DNA of 64,000 nt from Anaerolineales bacterium (GCA_016932165.1 JAFGDK010000047.1:1-64000), one strand, 5' to 3'; numbered from the stretch's first letter, positions 17,537 to 28,120 are shown. Notes: generated by a model from the sequence alone, not told the origin. Made by a program: numbers and translations.

Positions 17537-18463
17537 ATGCTGATTTCATTTGTGATTCCGTCTCAGGATGAAGAACCAAGCCTGCGCAAGCTGGCGGAAC
17601 AGATCATCGCCCATGCCGAGCCGACCGGGCATGAACTTGAGATCATTTTTATTGATGACGGCAGCACGGATAATTCTCTGGAAGTATTGAAAGGATTGCA
17701 TCAGGAAGATCCACGCATCAAGGTGATCCGGTTCCGGCGTAATTTTGGAAAGGCAGCTGCCCTGATGGCCGGATTTGCCCAGGCAAAAGGCGAGATCATC
17801 TTCACCATGGATGCCGATTTGCAGGATGATCCAGCGGAAATTCCGCGCTTCCTGGCAAAGTTAGAGGAGGGATATGATCTGGTATCCGGCTGGAAGTACC
17901 CCCGATTGGACCCGATCACAAAAACAGCCCCCTCCAAACTGGCGAATTTCACCATCCGCCTGGGGAGCGGGATGAAACTCCACGATTTTAACTGCGGTTA
18001 CAAAGCGATGCGTGCCGAAGTGGCCAAGGAGATCAAACTGTATGGCGATCTGCACCGCTATGTGCCTGTGCTGGCCGATTGGCGTGGTTTCGATGTCACC
18101 GAGATCAAAGTGCGCCACCATCCCCGCCAGTTTGGCCGCTCCAAATATGGATTCAGCCGCTTATCACGCGGCTTATTCGATTTCATCACCGTGATCTTTT
18201 TGATCCGCTTTACCCGCCGGCCGCTGCATTTCTTTGGCTGGCTGGGACTGATCTCTTTGGGGCTTGGTTTCCTGATTGATGGATATCTGAGCATCCTCTG
18301 GCTGATGGGGCACACGATTGGGCACCGCCCATTGCTGACCCTGGGCACCCTGCTGATCATCATCGGCGCGCAATTTTTCTCTCTGGGCTTGCTGGCTGAA
18401 TTATTGTCTCACAGCATCCTGTCACGCGAAGAGGAATATACCATCCGAGAGATCCTGGAATAG
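17537..18463 (+). CDS. Polyprenyl-phosphate-type GT2 glycosyltransferase
   Basis: Residues 1-215 form a DPM1/ArnC-like GT2 domain: FVIPSQDEEPSLRKL, FIDDGSTDNSLEVL, the metal site FTMDADLQDDP and NCGYKAMR. Two C-terminal hydrophobic segments (about 225-250 and 265-290) anchor it. The family transfers a sugar from NDP-sugar to polyprenyl phosphate on the inner face, feeding membrane GT-C transferases. That would fit the two polytopic neighbours upstream, which might use the product. Overlapping spacing places it in the same operon. Confidence 0.9.
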   Translation: MLISFVIPSQDEEPSLRKLAEQIIAHAEPTGHELEIIFIDDGSTDNSLEVLKGLHQEDPRIKVIRFRRNFGKAAALMAGFAQAKGEIIFTMDADLQDDPAEIPRFLAKLEEGYDLVSGWKYPRLDPITKTAPSKLANFTIRLGSGMKLHDFNCGYKAMRAEVAKEIKLYGDLHRYVPVLADWRGFDVTEIKVRHHPRQFGRSKYGFSRLSRGLFDFITVIFLIRFTRRPLHFFGWLGLISLGLGFLIDGYLSILWLMGHTIGHRPLLTLGTLLIIIGAQFFSLGLLAELLSHSILSREEEYTIREILE

Positions 18464-18509
18464 CTGGTTGCGGCTGGCCGCTTTTCTCCAGCGATTTATA
18501 CTGAAACAT

Positions 18510-20198
18510 ATGATTGAGAAAACTCTGATCCACCCGGTAATTCAACGTGCACATCAAGCGCCAGATGCCGTTGCTCTGATCATGATCCACCAGGATGGCA
18601 GCCAGGACGTGATCACCGCCGCTCAGTTTCATCAAAGGGCCTCAGCCTTTGCCCGTACCCTGCAGCGCATTGGTGTCGGACCGGAGGATCTGGTTGTATT
18701 GGTGTTGAAACACTCGGAAGTGCTGCTGTCCGCCTTCTGGGGAGCGCTGTATCTGGGTGCTATCCCTTCGATCTTCCCATTTTTGACCGAGAAACTTGAC
18801 CCAGACCTGTACATACAGCGGGTGAAGATGCTGGTCACCAATGAGGAGGCCAAAGCAGTGATCACCTTCCCGGAGTTCAAGCAGGAGCTTTCTGCACTGC
18901 TTGCAAATGCAAATTGCTCTGTGATCAGCACCGATGAGGCTGCGGAACCATCCCTGGAGGAGACGGGTGAAGATTTTTGGCATCAGCCCTCAGGTGAGAA
19001 GATCGCCTTCCTCCAGCACAGCAGCGGAACCACCGGCCTGCAGAAGGGTGTGGCGCTATCTCACCGCGCAGTGCTGAACCAGATTGCCTCATACCGCCAG
19101 GCAATTGAACTGGATGAAAATGATGTGATCGTCAGTTGGCTGCCGCTCTATCATGATATGGGCTTGATTGCCGGGTTTGTGATGCCGATCGTCACCGGCG
19201 TGCCGCTGGTGCTGATGTCCCCATTCCACTGGATCCGAGACCCGAAGATCTTGCTCCAGGCGATCGACAAGCACCGGGGTACGCTGTGCTGGCTGCCCAA
19301 TTTTGCCTACAACCATCTTGCCCGGGTGGCCCGGCCATCTGCTCTGGAGGGATTGGACCTCAGTTCCTGGCGGGCAGCGATCAACTGCTCCGAACCGGTC
19401 TATCATCGGAGCCACCAGGTGTTGTTGGAGAAACTTGCGCCTTATGGTTTTGGCGAAGAGGTGCTATCTGTTTCTTATGCCATGGCAGAGAACACCTTTG
19501 CCGTTACCCAGACAAAGGTCGGGCAGCCGCCCCGCCTGGACTGGATCAGGATTACCCCGCTCCAGCAAGACGGCCTGGCAATCCCTGCTGAGGCTGAAGA
19601 AGCTGGTGCGGTGCCGATGGTCAGCTGCGGTGCGCCGATTGGCGGCACCAAGATCGCCATCGTGGATGAAAACCGGACGGAGCTGCCCGAACGGCGCATC
19701 GGTGAAATCCGGCTGCGCTCCAACTGCATGCTCGCTGAGTATTACAAGCGCCCTGAGATCACCGCCGAATCGATTGAAGATGGCTGGTACCACACCGGGG
19801 ATATGGGCTACATTGCCGATGGCGAGTTGTACATCACTGGCAGGAAGAAGGACCTGATCATTGTCGGCGGTAAAAACATCTACCCCCAGGACCTGGAAGC
19901 GATTGCCAACCACATCCCCGGCATCTACCCCGGCCGAGCAGTTGCCTTTGGCTTGATCGATGAGCGGATCGGCTCCGAGGTGGTCATCATGGTGGCAGAG
20001 TTGAAACCTGATCTGGATGGGCGCACTCCGGTAGAGATCGAACGCAGTCTGCGCCAGCAGGTTGTCGCCCAGACAGAGGTGACGCTGGCGGATGTGCGCC
20101 TGGTGGAGGACCGCTGGGTGATCAAAACCTCAAGCGGTAAAATCGGCCGGGCCGATAACCGGGAAAAGTATCTAAAGCAGTTCAGGAATCATGGATAA
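18510..20198 (+). CDS. Fatty acyl-AMP ligase-like adenylate-forming enzyme
   Basis: Belongs to the ANL superfamily. The P-loop is FLQHSSGTTGLQKGVALSHR, the A5-like motif is SVSYAMAENTFAVT, and the A7/A8 motifs are YHTGDMGYIADGELYITGRKKDLIIVGGKN, quoted here only in parts: YHTGDMGY and GRKKDLIIVGG. The overall pattern (about 562 aa) is closest to the fatty acyl-AMP ligase group. These activate an acyl chain as acyl-AMP and pass it to a carrier protein rather than CoA. No acyl carrier protein lies next to it; the nearest is at 44463. ATG 18510 was chosen over an upstream TTG, although no strong ribosome-binding site is seen. A CoA ligase cannot be ruled out. Confidence 0.82.
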   Translation: MIEKTLIHPVIQRAHQAPDAVALIMIHQDGSQDVITAAQFHQRASAFARTLQRIGVGPEDLVVLVLKHSEVLLSAFWGALYLGAIPSIFPFLTEKLDPDLYIQRVKMLVTNEEAKAVITFPEFKQELSALLANANCSVISTDEAAEPSLEETGEDFWHQPSGEKIAFLQHSSGTTGLQKGVALSHRAVLNQIASYRQAIELDENDVIVSWLPLYHDMGLIAGFVMPIVTGVPLVLMSPFHWIRDPKILLQAIDKHRGTLCWLPNFAYNHLARVARPSALEGLDLSSWRAAINCSEPVYHRSHQVLLEKLAPYGFGEEVLSVSYAMAENTFAVTQTKVGQPPRLDWIRITPLQQDGLAIPAEAEEAGAVPMVSCGAPIGGTKIAIVDENRTELPERRIGEIRLRSNCMLAEYYKRPEITAESIEDGWYHTGDMGYIADGELYITGRKKDLIIVGGKNIYPQDLEAIANHIPGIYPGRAVAFGLIDERIGSEVVIMVAELKPDLDGRTPVEIERSLRQQVVAQTEVTLADVRLVEDRWVIKTSSGKIGRADNREKYLKQFRNHG

Positions 20199-21759
20199 GA
20201 TCAGGATCACCCCCGCGAAGGTCTGGGGAATTGCTGTCGCAGTAGTTGTACTTGCCGGCCTTGCGCTTCTGCTCGCCTGGGTGTCGCATGGATGCCAGTC
20301 GGTGATTGGCTGGCACCGTTTTTTGCTTACAGAGGTGATCTCCCTGGCGATCGCCTGGGCGGGTTTTCGTCTGTTAAAAAACGAAGACATTCCCGCCTGG
20401 CTGACCTGGCTGGTGGCCGGCGCGGTGGCCTTGCGTCTGGCAACTGGCATCTTCTGGGCGGCTGCGCTGCCGGTGTGGGGATATCCCAATCAGATCCAGC
20501 AGGCTGGCTATGTGATGTTTGACCCCTTCTTGCGGGATGGGGATGCCTGGGAGCTGGCCCAGTCAGATGAGCCGCTCATTTCCGCTTTCTGGGGCTATTC
20601 CCCTCACGACCAGTACGGTGGGTTGTTGTTCCTCAGCGCGCTGCTCTACCGCACATTGGGCGGTAATATCCACCAACCGCTGCTGGTCGTTGTGGTCACC
20701 AGTATGGCATCTGGGATGGCGGTACTCTTCGCCTGGGGGTTCATCCAGCGGTTGTGGGGATACCAACCCGCTGCCCGTCTGGCAGCCTGGGGGCTGGCGC
20801 TGTACCCTGAGGCAGTTCTGCTGGGCAGTTCACAGATGCGCGGGGCTTTCACGATTTCGTTGGGGGCTGCGCTTGCTTATCTCGTGTTGCGCTTTTATCA
20901 GGAGCGAAAGCGGCTTGACCTGCTGTTGATCGCTTTGCTGGCCGCGGTCACAGCTGCCTTCACCTGGGCATATCTGTTCCAACTGGCGGCCGTGCTTGGT
21001 CTGCTGACCATCGGCCTGCTGCTTGCTGATATTGACCCACAAGCTCAGTCACGGTGGCGCAAAATTGGCTGGGCTGTTCTGGCAGGTGCGCTTCTGCTGA
21101 CAGGCGGCGTTCTTTGGCCTTTCTTATCCTCGATGAACAGCTATCAAACCTACCTCACCGAGAGAGCCTCTGGGTTGGTGCAGGCTGTCCTCGGGCGGCT
21201 TCCTGAGTTTCTGCATATTCCCTTCGTGGTCAGTTATGGGGTTGTCCGTCCCTTGCTGCCCGCCGCACTGATGGAAACCGGCACCGCCCAGCTGTGGCAA
21301 GTGGTTGCGATCTGGCGGGCAATTGGCTGGACAGTGCTGCTCACCCTGCTGGTATATGCCACCCTGACGGTAATCCGCTCCCGGGAATGGCTCACCCCCG
21401 CCGGCATGCTGATGTGGGGCAACTGGCTGATCATTCTGGTGGCCTCCTTCCGCGCTGGGGGAGACCTGTGGGATAACCCTAGATATCGGGCTGGTTTCGT
21501 TGTCTTCCAGATCGCCCTGGTGGTCTGGGCGTTGCTCCAACACCAGTCTAGGAGGACACCCTTGCTGCGGCGTTTGATCGTGGTGGTGGCGCTGATGGAA
21601 ATTGTGATCACCCTCTGGTATGCCAGCCGTTATTCGGAATCATCCCTGCTGGCTGGCAGGGTAGAAACCCGCGTGTTGATTGGGATGGCAATTGGCATGG
21701 CTTACTTGCTGCTGGACTGGTTGTGGGAAGTATGGATGAAGAAAGAGCGAAAACCCTGA
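20191..21759 (+). CDS. Polytopic membrane protein, GT39/GT-C-like
   Basis: About 522 residues with roughly 11-12 hydrophobic segments. After the first two there is a luminal loop (QAGYVMFDPFLRDGDAWELA) with Asp residues of the type that bind donor and metal in GT-C transferases. The remaining segments show no signature I recognise. It overlaps the adenylating enzyme by eight bases, so the two are translationally coupled. It may act on the same product, but that is inference only. It ends before the second cluster promoter. Confidence 0.65.
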   Translation: MDKIRITPAKVWGIAVAVVVLAGLALLLAWVSHGCQSVIGWHRFLLTEVISLAIAWAGFRLLKNEDIPAWLTWLVAGAVALRLATGIFWAAALPVWGYPNQIQQAGYVMFDPFLRDGDAWELAQSDEPLISAFWGYSPHDQYGGLLFLSALLYRTLGGNIHQPLLVVVVTSMASGMAVLFAWGFIQRLWGYQPAARLAAWGLALYPEAVLLGSSQMRGAFTISLGAALAYLVLRFYQERKRLDLLLIALLAAVTAAFTWAYLFQLAAVLGLLTIGLLLADIDPQAQSRWRKIGWAVLAGALLLTGGVLWPFLSSMNSYQTYLTERASGLVQAVLGRLPEFLHIPFVVSYGVVRPLLPAALMETGTAQLWQVVAIWRAIGWTVLLTLLVYATLTVIRSREWLTPAGMLMWGNWLIILVASFRAGGDLWDNPRYRAGFVVFQIALVVWALLQHQSRRTPLLRRLIVVVALMEIVITLWYASRYSESSLLAGRVETRVLIGMAIGMAYLLLDWLWEVWMKKERKP

Positions 21760-21772
21760 CTAAAAGTTGCCC

Positions 21773-21800
21773 TTGACCGAACTATTAGCACTGTTATAAT
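21773..21800 (+). promoter_or_regulatory. Promoter of the glycan locus (copy 2)
   Basis: -35 TTGACC (21773-21778), a 16-base spacer and -10 TATAAT (21795-21800). The flanks GCCCTTGACCGA and TTC-N6-TGAATTTT match the first copy at 12888-12937, although the spacers differ. It drives the winged-helix regulator gene at 21828 and probably everything behind it. Confidence 0.8.
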
Positions 21801-21827
21801 TCATACATTGAATTTTGGAGCGACCCT

Positions 21828-22331
21828 ATGGAACCCTCGATTGAAGAAGTTAGAGAGCTCAATCTGTTGGAGAGGATCGAAGAAGACCCGGATATCACCC
21901 AGGCCAATCTGGCCGACCAGCTGGGAGTCGCGGTCGGCACCGTCAACTGGCATATTAAACGGCTGGTAGATAAAGGTTACGTCAAGGTGAAGCGTGCTCA
22001 GCGAAAGAAACTGCGCTACATCATCACCCCCAGCGGGATCGCCCTGCGAGCCAGGCTGACGATCAATTACATCGAATGGTCGATGCTGCTGTATCGCAAA
22101 ACTCGCCGGCGAGTAAGTGACTTACTGGCTGAACTGAAAGAGGCTGGCTACAGCGGCGCCCGGATAGAAATTCGGGACCAGGGGCCTGACGATATCAAGG
22201 ATATCTGCCGGCTTACCTGCCTGGAGCACGGGGTGGAAGTGCTGCAGGATAATGATTCAAAACAGGTGCCGGTGCTTGAAGTGAACGGTTCGAAAGTGCA
22301 TTTGCATCTACCTGAAAAAAAGATGAATTAA
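21828..22331 (+). CDS. Winged-helix regulator, MarR/EPS-associated type
   Basis: The first 75 residues are a winged helix: RIEEDPDITQANLADQLGV, then GTVNWHIKRLVDKGYVKVKR, then the wing KKLRYIITPSGIALRARL. This resembles the short MarR-type regulators found at the head of exopolysaccharide operons. The remaining 90 residues form an extra domain (VSDLLAELKEAGYSGARIEI onward) of unknown function with two conserved Cys in ICRLTCLEHG. A redox or metal role is possible but unproven. GGAGCG lies before the ATG. It is the first gene behind promoter copy 2 and may control both copies. Confidence 0.8.
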   Translation: MEPSIEEVRELNLLERIEEDPDITQANLADQLGVAVGTVNWHIKRLVDKGYVKVKRAQRKKLRYIITPSGIALRARLTINYIEWSMLLYRKTRRRVSDLLAELKEAGYSGARIEIRDQGPDDIKDICRLTCLEHGVEVLQDNDSKQVPVLEVNGSKVHLHLPEKKMN

Positions 22332-22344
22332 CCCTAAAGGATGA

Positions 22345-23307
<963 letters not shown>

Positions 23308-23340
23308 GGCTCTGTTAGCCTGTGATCAGAAAGCACAGCT

Positions 23341-24198
23341 ATGGATCAAAACCTGAGATCAACAGCGCCTGAACGATCGGAGCGCGTGGTCATGCTGAAG
23401 CCTACCAAAGGCTGGATTTCCCTCAACCTGGGCGATCTGTGGCAGTACCGCGAACTGGTCTACTTCCTCACCTGGCGGGATATTCTCGTGCGCTACAAGC
23501 AGACCTTGTTGGGGGCCGCCTGGGCAATTATCCAGCCGCTGATGCAGATGGTGATCTTCAATTTCCTGTTCGGCAACATGGCTGAGATTTCCACCGGAGA
23601 GGTGCCTCGGACGATCTTTACCTTCTCGGCGCTGCTGCCCTGGAACCTGTTTTCCAAGTCCCTCAGCGATGCCAGTCGCTCGCTGGTCAGCAACCGGGGG
23701 ATGATCACCAAGGTGTATTTCCCCCGGCTGGTGATTCCGCTGGCCTCGATCCTCAGCGGGTTGGTGGATTTCTTGATCGCCTTTGTGATCCTTGCCGGGA
23801 TGATGGTCTATTACCAGGTATCGGTTACCTCAACCATCTGGATCCTGCCGCTGGTGATCCTGTTCACCCTGGTCCTGGCCTTGGGGGTGGGGCTGTGGTT
23901 TTCCGCCTGGAACTTGCATTACCGGGATGTGGGCTATTTCATCCCTTTCCTGACCCAGTTCTGGATGCTGGCTTCGCCGATCGCATACCCGCTGAGTGAG
24001 ATACCGCAGCAGTGGCAAACCCTGTATATGATCAACCCGATGGTCGGGGTGGTGGAGAGCTTCCGCTGGGCACTGGTCGGCGGTGACCCAGTACCCACAC
24101 TGGCCCTGATCCTGACAGGCGGGATTAGCATTGTGGTGCTGGTCAGTGGATTGTTTTACTTCCGCCGCATGGAACGCACCTTTGCGGATACGGTGTAA
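23341..24198 (+). CDS. wzm: ABC-2 type polysaccharide export permease (Wzm-like)
   Basis: A six-helix ABC-2 permease of 285 residues. An amphipathic N-terminal part (DLWQYRELVYFLTWRDILVR) precedes TM1, and the conserved SNRGMITKVYFPRLVIPLAS and SPIAYPLSEIP motifs mark the polysaccharide/polyol phosphate export group. Substrate is a lipid-linked glycan, moved out of the cytoplasm together with the ATPase encoded nine bases downstream. Start ATG 23341 lies 33 bases after the previous stop, with no strong ribosome-binding site. Confidence 0.93.
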   Translation: MDQNLRSTAPERSERVVMLKPTKGWISLNLGDLWQYRELVYFLTWRDILVRYKQTLLGAAWAIIQPLMQMVIFNFLFGNMAEISTGEVPRTIFTFSALLPWNLFSKSLSDASRSLVSNRGMITKVYFPRLVIPLASILSGLVDFLIAFVILAGMMVYYQVSVTSTIWILPLVILFTLVLALGVGLWFSAWNLHYRDVGYFIPFLTQFWMLASPIAYPLSEIPQQWQTLYMINPMVGVVESFRWALVGGDPVPTLALILTGGISIVVLVSGLFYFRRMERTFADTV

Positions 24199-24207
24199 GG
24201 TGAAACC

Positions 24208-25482
24208 ATGAACAGCAATATCGTGGTAAAAGTTGAAAATCTCGGCAAGCAGTACAAGATCGGTGCGGTTGTGGATCGTTCCCCCACCCTGCGGGATGCG
24301 ATCGTGCGCGCGGTTAGAAGGCCGGTTGAAGTGCTGCGCGGGCAGGCTCTGCCGCGCAAAGAGATCATCTGGGCGCTGCGCAACGTCTCCTTTGAGGTGG
24401 AACGGGGCAAAGTGTTGGGCATCATCGGCCGCAACGGTGCTGGAAAAAGCACCTTGCTGAAGGTCCTCTCCCGCATTACCGAGCCGTCCGAAGGGTATGC
24501 GCGCATCACCGGCCGGGTCGGTTCTCTGCTGGAAGTCGGCACCGGCTTCAACCCTGAGTTGACCGGTCGGGAAAACATCTTCCTCAATGGGGCGATCCTG
24601 GGGATGCGCCGCAGTGAGATTGACCGCAAGTTCGATGAGATCGTGGAGTTCTCAGGCGTGGAGAAATTCATCGAGACGCCGGTAAAACGCTATTCCTCCG
24701 GGATGTATCTGCGGCTGGCCTTTTCGGTGGCTGCTCACCTGGAACCCGAGATTCTGGTGGTGGATGAGGTGCTGGCGGTTGGCGATGCTGAATTCCAGCG
24801 TAGATGCATCGGGAAGATGAGCGAAGTCGCTGGGGAGGGGCGCACTGTGCTGTTTGTCAGTCACAATATGTCGGCTGTCATACGGCTGACGGAAGAATCG
24901 ATTGTGCTGCAAAACGGCCAGATGGTCTACCGAGCCCCTACTCAGGAGGCGGTGGAATTCTATATGTCCTCGGGTTATTCGCAATCCAGCGAGCGCCGCT
25001 GGAGCCTTGATGAAATTCCCGATTCCGCCAAACCCTTTCGCCCGATCGCCCTGCGGGTAAAGGACCCGCGCGGCAATATCGGTGATGTAGTCCGTTCGAT
25101 TGAACCGCTGACTGTGGAAATGGAATACGAACTAGAGGAAGATATCCAGGGTTTGCGGGTGGGGATCTACCTGCTCACCATGCGGGGAGACCTGGTGTTC
25201 GTCTCATTTGATACTGACTCCGGGCCGGAGTATGAGAAATTTGGCACCCGCCCGGCTGGGCGCTATGTCAGCCGCTGCCAGATCCCGGCGGATTTCTTCA
25301 ACGAAGGGCAATATGTAATTGGGATTAACGCGTCCTCTTACCGGGTGAAGCGTTTCTTCCAGGAAGAACATGCCCTCAGTTTTTCAATCGATTCTATGGG
25401 AGCGCCAGGCAAGCAATGGCCGGAAGTCCGCATGGGTTCCGTCCGCCCGCGTCTCAACTGGCAGATTGAGGAACAGTTTTAA
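24208..25482 (+). CDS. wzt: ABC-type polysaccharide export ATPase with cargo-binding domain (Wzt-like)
   Basis: Residues 1-255 are the ATPase: Walker A GRNGAGKSTLL, signature RYSSGMYLRLAFSVA, Walker B EILVVDEVLAVGD, H-loop VLFVSHNMSAV. The last 165 residues form a beta-sandwich-like extension (from about 275 on) like the carbohydrate-binding domain of Wzt proteins that recognises the finished polymer end. This makes a length-controlled O-polysaccharide type export likely. Its last base overlaps the next start (TAATG). Together with Wzm this is the only exporter seen in the locus. Confidence 0.93.
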   Translation: MNSNIVVKVENLGKQYKIGAVVDRSPTLRDAIVRAVRRPVEVLRGQALPRKEIIWALRNVSFEVERGKVLGIIGRNGAGKSTLLKVLSRITEPSEGYARITGRVGSLLEVGTGFNPELTGRENIFLNGAILGMRRSEIDRKFDEIVEFSGVEKFIETPVKRYSSGMYLRLAFSVAAHLEPEILVVDEVLAVGDAEFQRRCIGKMSEVAGEGRTVLFVSHNMSAVIRLTEESIVLQNGQMVYRAPTQEAVEFYMSSGYSQSSERRWSLDEIPDSAKPFRPIALRVKDPRGNIGDVVRSIEPLTVEMEYELEEDIQGLRVGIYLLTMRGDLVFVSFDTDSGPEYEKFGTRPAGRYVSRCQIPADFFNEGQYVIGINASSYRVKRFFQEEHALSFSIDSMGAPGKQWPEVRMGSVRPRLNWQIEEQF

Positions 25483-27077
25483 TGAGTGAATTTAAGCAGC
25501 GGGTGAAGAATCTGGCGGACAACCTGCCCTTCAGCGGTGATCTCGAATGGCGTCTGGTGGGGCGGTCCAGGATGCAGGAGAATGAACGCTTCCGGCAGTT
25601 CCTTGAGAATGTGCAAACCTGGGCAGACGATGCCCGATCGGTGCCGGTCAAATCTGGTGAGAGTAAGAAAGTTCTGCTCTTTGCCATGATCCACCTGTGG
25701 GTGCGCTACGCTGCGGCGCTGAGTCTGCTGCTCAACCGCCTGGGACATAATGTCACCCTGGCATACCTGCCGTATCAAAATTGGTTCGATGAAAGCCCGC
25801 CGCGTGAAGATACCCGCCTGCATTATTACTATCAGGCATGCCTGCAGCCGCTTGCACCGTTGATTTCCCTGCGGACGTTGTATTCCCGCCAGCAAAAACC
25901 TGCACCCGTCCCGGAGGAACTGGCTGCCAGGATCGAGATGATTTCCGAACGTGATTTCCAGTATTCCCGCCAGGTGGAAGAGGTAGATCAAGACGATCCT
26001 CTGTTTATGCTGCGGCGTAAACGCAACCGGTATGCCGCCGGGGAATTCTATCAGCTGCTGCAAGCCGACCGGCCGGATGTGGTCATCGTCCCCAATGGGA
26101 TGATCCTGGAATTCGGCGTTTTATATGAGGTTGCCCGGTATCTTGAGATTCCGGCTGTGACCTATGAGTTTGGCGAGCAAAAAGACAAAATTTGGATCTC
26201 GCAGGACCAGCCAGTGATGTTCCAAAACACCGATGAACTATGGGACAAATATAAAGATCAACCCTTTACGGAGGGGCAGCAAAACCAGATTGAGGAGCTT
26301 TACGCTTCCCGCAAAAATGCCTCGTTGTGGAAGCAGTTCTCCCGCCAATGGCAGGAAGTGCCCTCCGAAGGGGAACGGGAGGTGAAAGCCCGGCTGGGTC
26401 TGGATGAGCGGCCAATCGTGCTGATGGCGGTCAATGTGATCGGAGACAGCCTGACCCTTGGGCGCCAGGTCTACTCTGTGGATATGTCTGAGTGGATCAG
26501 CCGTACGCTGGCTTACTTCAGGGAGAAGCCAGAGGTGCAGTTCATCCTGCGCATCCACCCCGGAGAACGTTATACCGACGGTCCCTCGGTGGAGGACATC
26601 ATCCGCCAGCGGTTCTTGGACGTTCCCGACCACTTCAGGGTGATCTCTGCCAGCGACAAGATCAATACTTACGATCTGGTGACGATTGCCGACCTCGGCC
26701 TGACCTACACCACCACGGTGGGGATGGAAATGGCGATGAGCGGCCTGCCGGTGATCGTCTCAGGCAATACCCATTACCGCGGCAAAGGCTTCACTCTGGA
26801 TCCCGCTTCATGGGAGCAATATTTTGAGATCATCGAGGCCGTGCTGGCTTCTCCAGGAGCGTACCAGTACACCGCAGAAAAACTGAATACAGTCTGGCAT
26901 TATGCCTACTGCTTTTTCTTTGAATACCCCTTCCCCAGCCCGTGGCATTTGCGCGGCATCCTGGAGATGATCCAGGAACAGCCGATTTCCCGGCTGGTCT
27001 CAGAGGAAAGCTTGCAGCAGTATGGCAGCACCTACAGTTTCTTGCTCAACCAGACTGTGGCAAAAAAAGAAAACTGA
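25482..27077 (+). CDS. Putative capsule-type GT-B glycosyltransferase, copy 1
   Basis: A soluble protein of 531 residues without membrane segments. The N-half has VLLFAMIHLWVRYAAALSLL and RPDVVIVPNGMILEFGVLYE. The C-half has FILRIHPGERYTDGPS, then TTTVGMEMAMSGLPVIVSGN, the pattern of GT-B proteins like the capsule KpsS/KpsC families. A second gene of the same general plan lies at 41914-43557. The donor is unknown; since the locus makes nonulosonic acids, a CMP-sugar is plausible. The start is one base into the preceding stop codon. Confidence 0.6.
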   Translation: MSEFKQRVKNLADNLPFSGDLEWRLVGRSRMQENERFRQFLENVQTWADDARSVPVKSGESKKVLLFAMIHLWVRYAAALSLLLNRLGHNVTLAYLPYQNWFDESPPREDTRLHYYYQACLQPLAPLISLRTLYSRQQKPAPVPEELAARIEMISERDFQYSRQVEEVDQDDPLFMLRRKRNRYAAGEFYQLLQADRPDVVIVPNGMILEFGVLYEVARYLEIPAVTYEFGEQKDKIWISQDQPVMFQNTDELWDKYKDQPFTEGQQNQIEELYASRKNASLWKQFSRQWQEVPSEGEREVKARLGLDERPIVLMAVNVIGDSLTLGRQVYSVDMSEWISRTLAYFREKPEVQFILRIHPGERYTDGPSVEDIIRQRFLDVPDHFRVISASDKINTYDLVTIADLGLTYTTTVGMEMAMSGLPVIVSGNTHYRGKGFTLDPASWEQYFEIIEAVLASPGAYQYTAEKLNTVWHYAYCFFFEYPFPSPWHLRGILEMIQEQPISRLVSEESLQQYGSTYSFLLNQTVAKKEN

Positions 27078-27106
27078 CCAACATATTATTTTATTTGGAG
27101 CAACTT

Positions 27107-28120
27107 ATGGATTGGACAAAATCAACCGTGATGGTAACCGGCGGGACCGGCTCATTTGGCAAAAAATTCATCAAGTCCATGCTGGAAAAGCAGCTTGCTG
27201 AGAAGGTGATCGTTTTCAGCCGCGATGAGCTCAAGCAGCACGAGATGCGCATGGCCGGCTTTGATACCCCCAACCTGCGCTACTTCATCGGCGATGTGCG
27301 CGACCAGGAACGGCTGCGCCGGGCGATGCAAGGCGTGGACGTGGTTGTGCATGCCGCTGCCCTCAAGCAGGTGCCCGCCTGTGAGTACAACCCCAAGGAA
27401 GCGATTAAGACCAATATCAACGGCACCAGCAACGTGGTGGAAGCCGCTTTGGATGCCGGAGTGAAAAAGGTGCTCTCGTTGAGCACCGATAAAGCTGTCA
27501 ACCCGGTCAACCTATACGGGGCGACCAAGTTGGCCGCCGAGAAACTGGCGATCCAATCCAACGCCTATGCCGGCGGTCGCGAGACGCGCATCTCCTGCGT
27601 GCGCTACGGCAATGTGGTCGGCAGCCGGGGCAGCGTGGTACCCATGTTCCTGAAGCAGCGGGAGAGCGGCGCTGGCAAGCTGACTGTCACCGACGAGCGT
27701 ATGACCCGCTTCTGGATCACACTCGACCAGGGGGTGGCCTTTGTGATCCGGTGCATTGAGCAGATGCACGGCGGCGAAGTGTTTGTGCCCAAGATTCCCA
27801 GCACCACGATCGTGGACCTGGCCAGAGCGATTGACCCGGATGCCGAGATCGAATTCATCGGCATCCGCCCCGGCGAGAAGCTGCATGAAGTGCTCATCTC
27901 TGAAGATGAAGCCCGCTCCACGGTGGAACTGGACGATATGTATGTGGTGCAGCCGGCCACAGCCTCCTGGTTCGGCTACGAATGGGAAGGCGCCGGCAAA
28001 AAGCTGGAAGACGGCTTCCGCTATGCTTCCAACACCAATGATGAGTGGCTGACGATTGAGGAGATCAAGGCGATTGTCGCCCCCATCGAGGAAGAATACC
28101 TCAAAGGAACGCTGCTCTGA
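27107..28120 (+). CDS. pseB: UDP-GlcNAc 4,6-dehydratase (inverting), PseB/FlaA1-like
   Basis: The family makes the first intermediate of pseudaminic acid. Motifs are VTGGTGSFGKKFI, HAAALKQVPACEYNP, LSTDKAVNPVNLYGATKLAAEK (cited in parts: LSTDKAVNPVNLYGATK) and RYGNVVGSRGSVVP. I chose ATG 27107 with TTTGGAG upstream; an upstream in-frame start would run back into the previous gene. The C-terminal region is intact (337 residues, close to the family). No obvious PseC aminotransferase, PseH or PseG follows, so the final product may be another UDP-2-acetamido-hexose, or the remaining steps lie elsewhere. Confidence 0.88.
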   Translation: MDWTKSTVMVTGGTGSFGKKFIKSMLEKQLAEKVIVFSRDELKQHEMRMAGFDTPNLRYFIGDVRDQERLRRAMQGVDVVVHAAALKQVPACEYNPKEAIKTNINGTSNVVEAALDAGVKKVLSLSTDKAVNPVNLYGATKLAAEKLAIQSNAYAGGRETRISCVRYGNVVGSRGSVVPMFLKQRESGAGKLTVTDERMTRFWITLDQGVAFVIRCIEQMHGGEVFVPKIPSTTIVDLARAIDPDAEIEFIGIRPGEKLHEVLISEDEARSTVELDDMYVVQPATASWFGYEWEGAGKKLEDGFRYASNTNDEWLTIEEIKAIVAPIEEEYLKGTLL

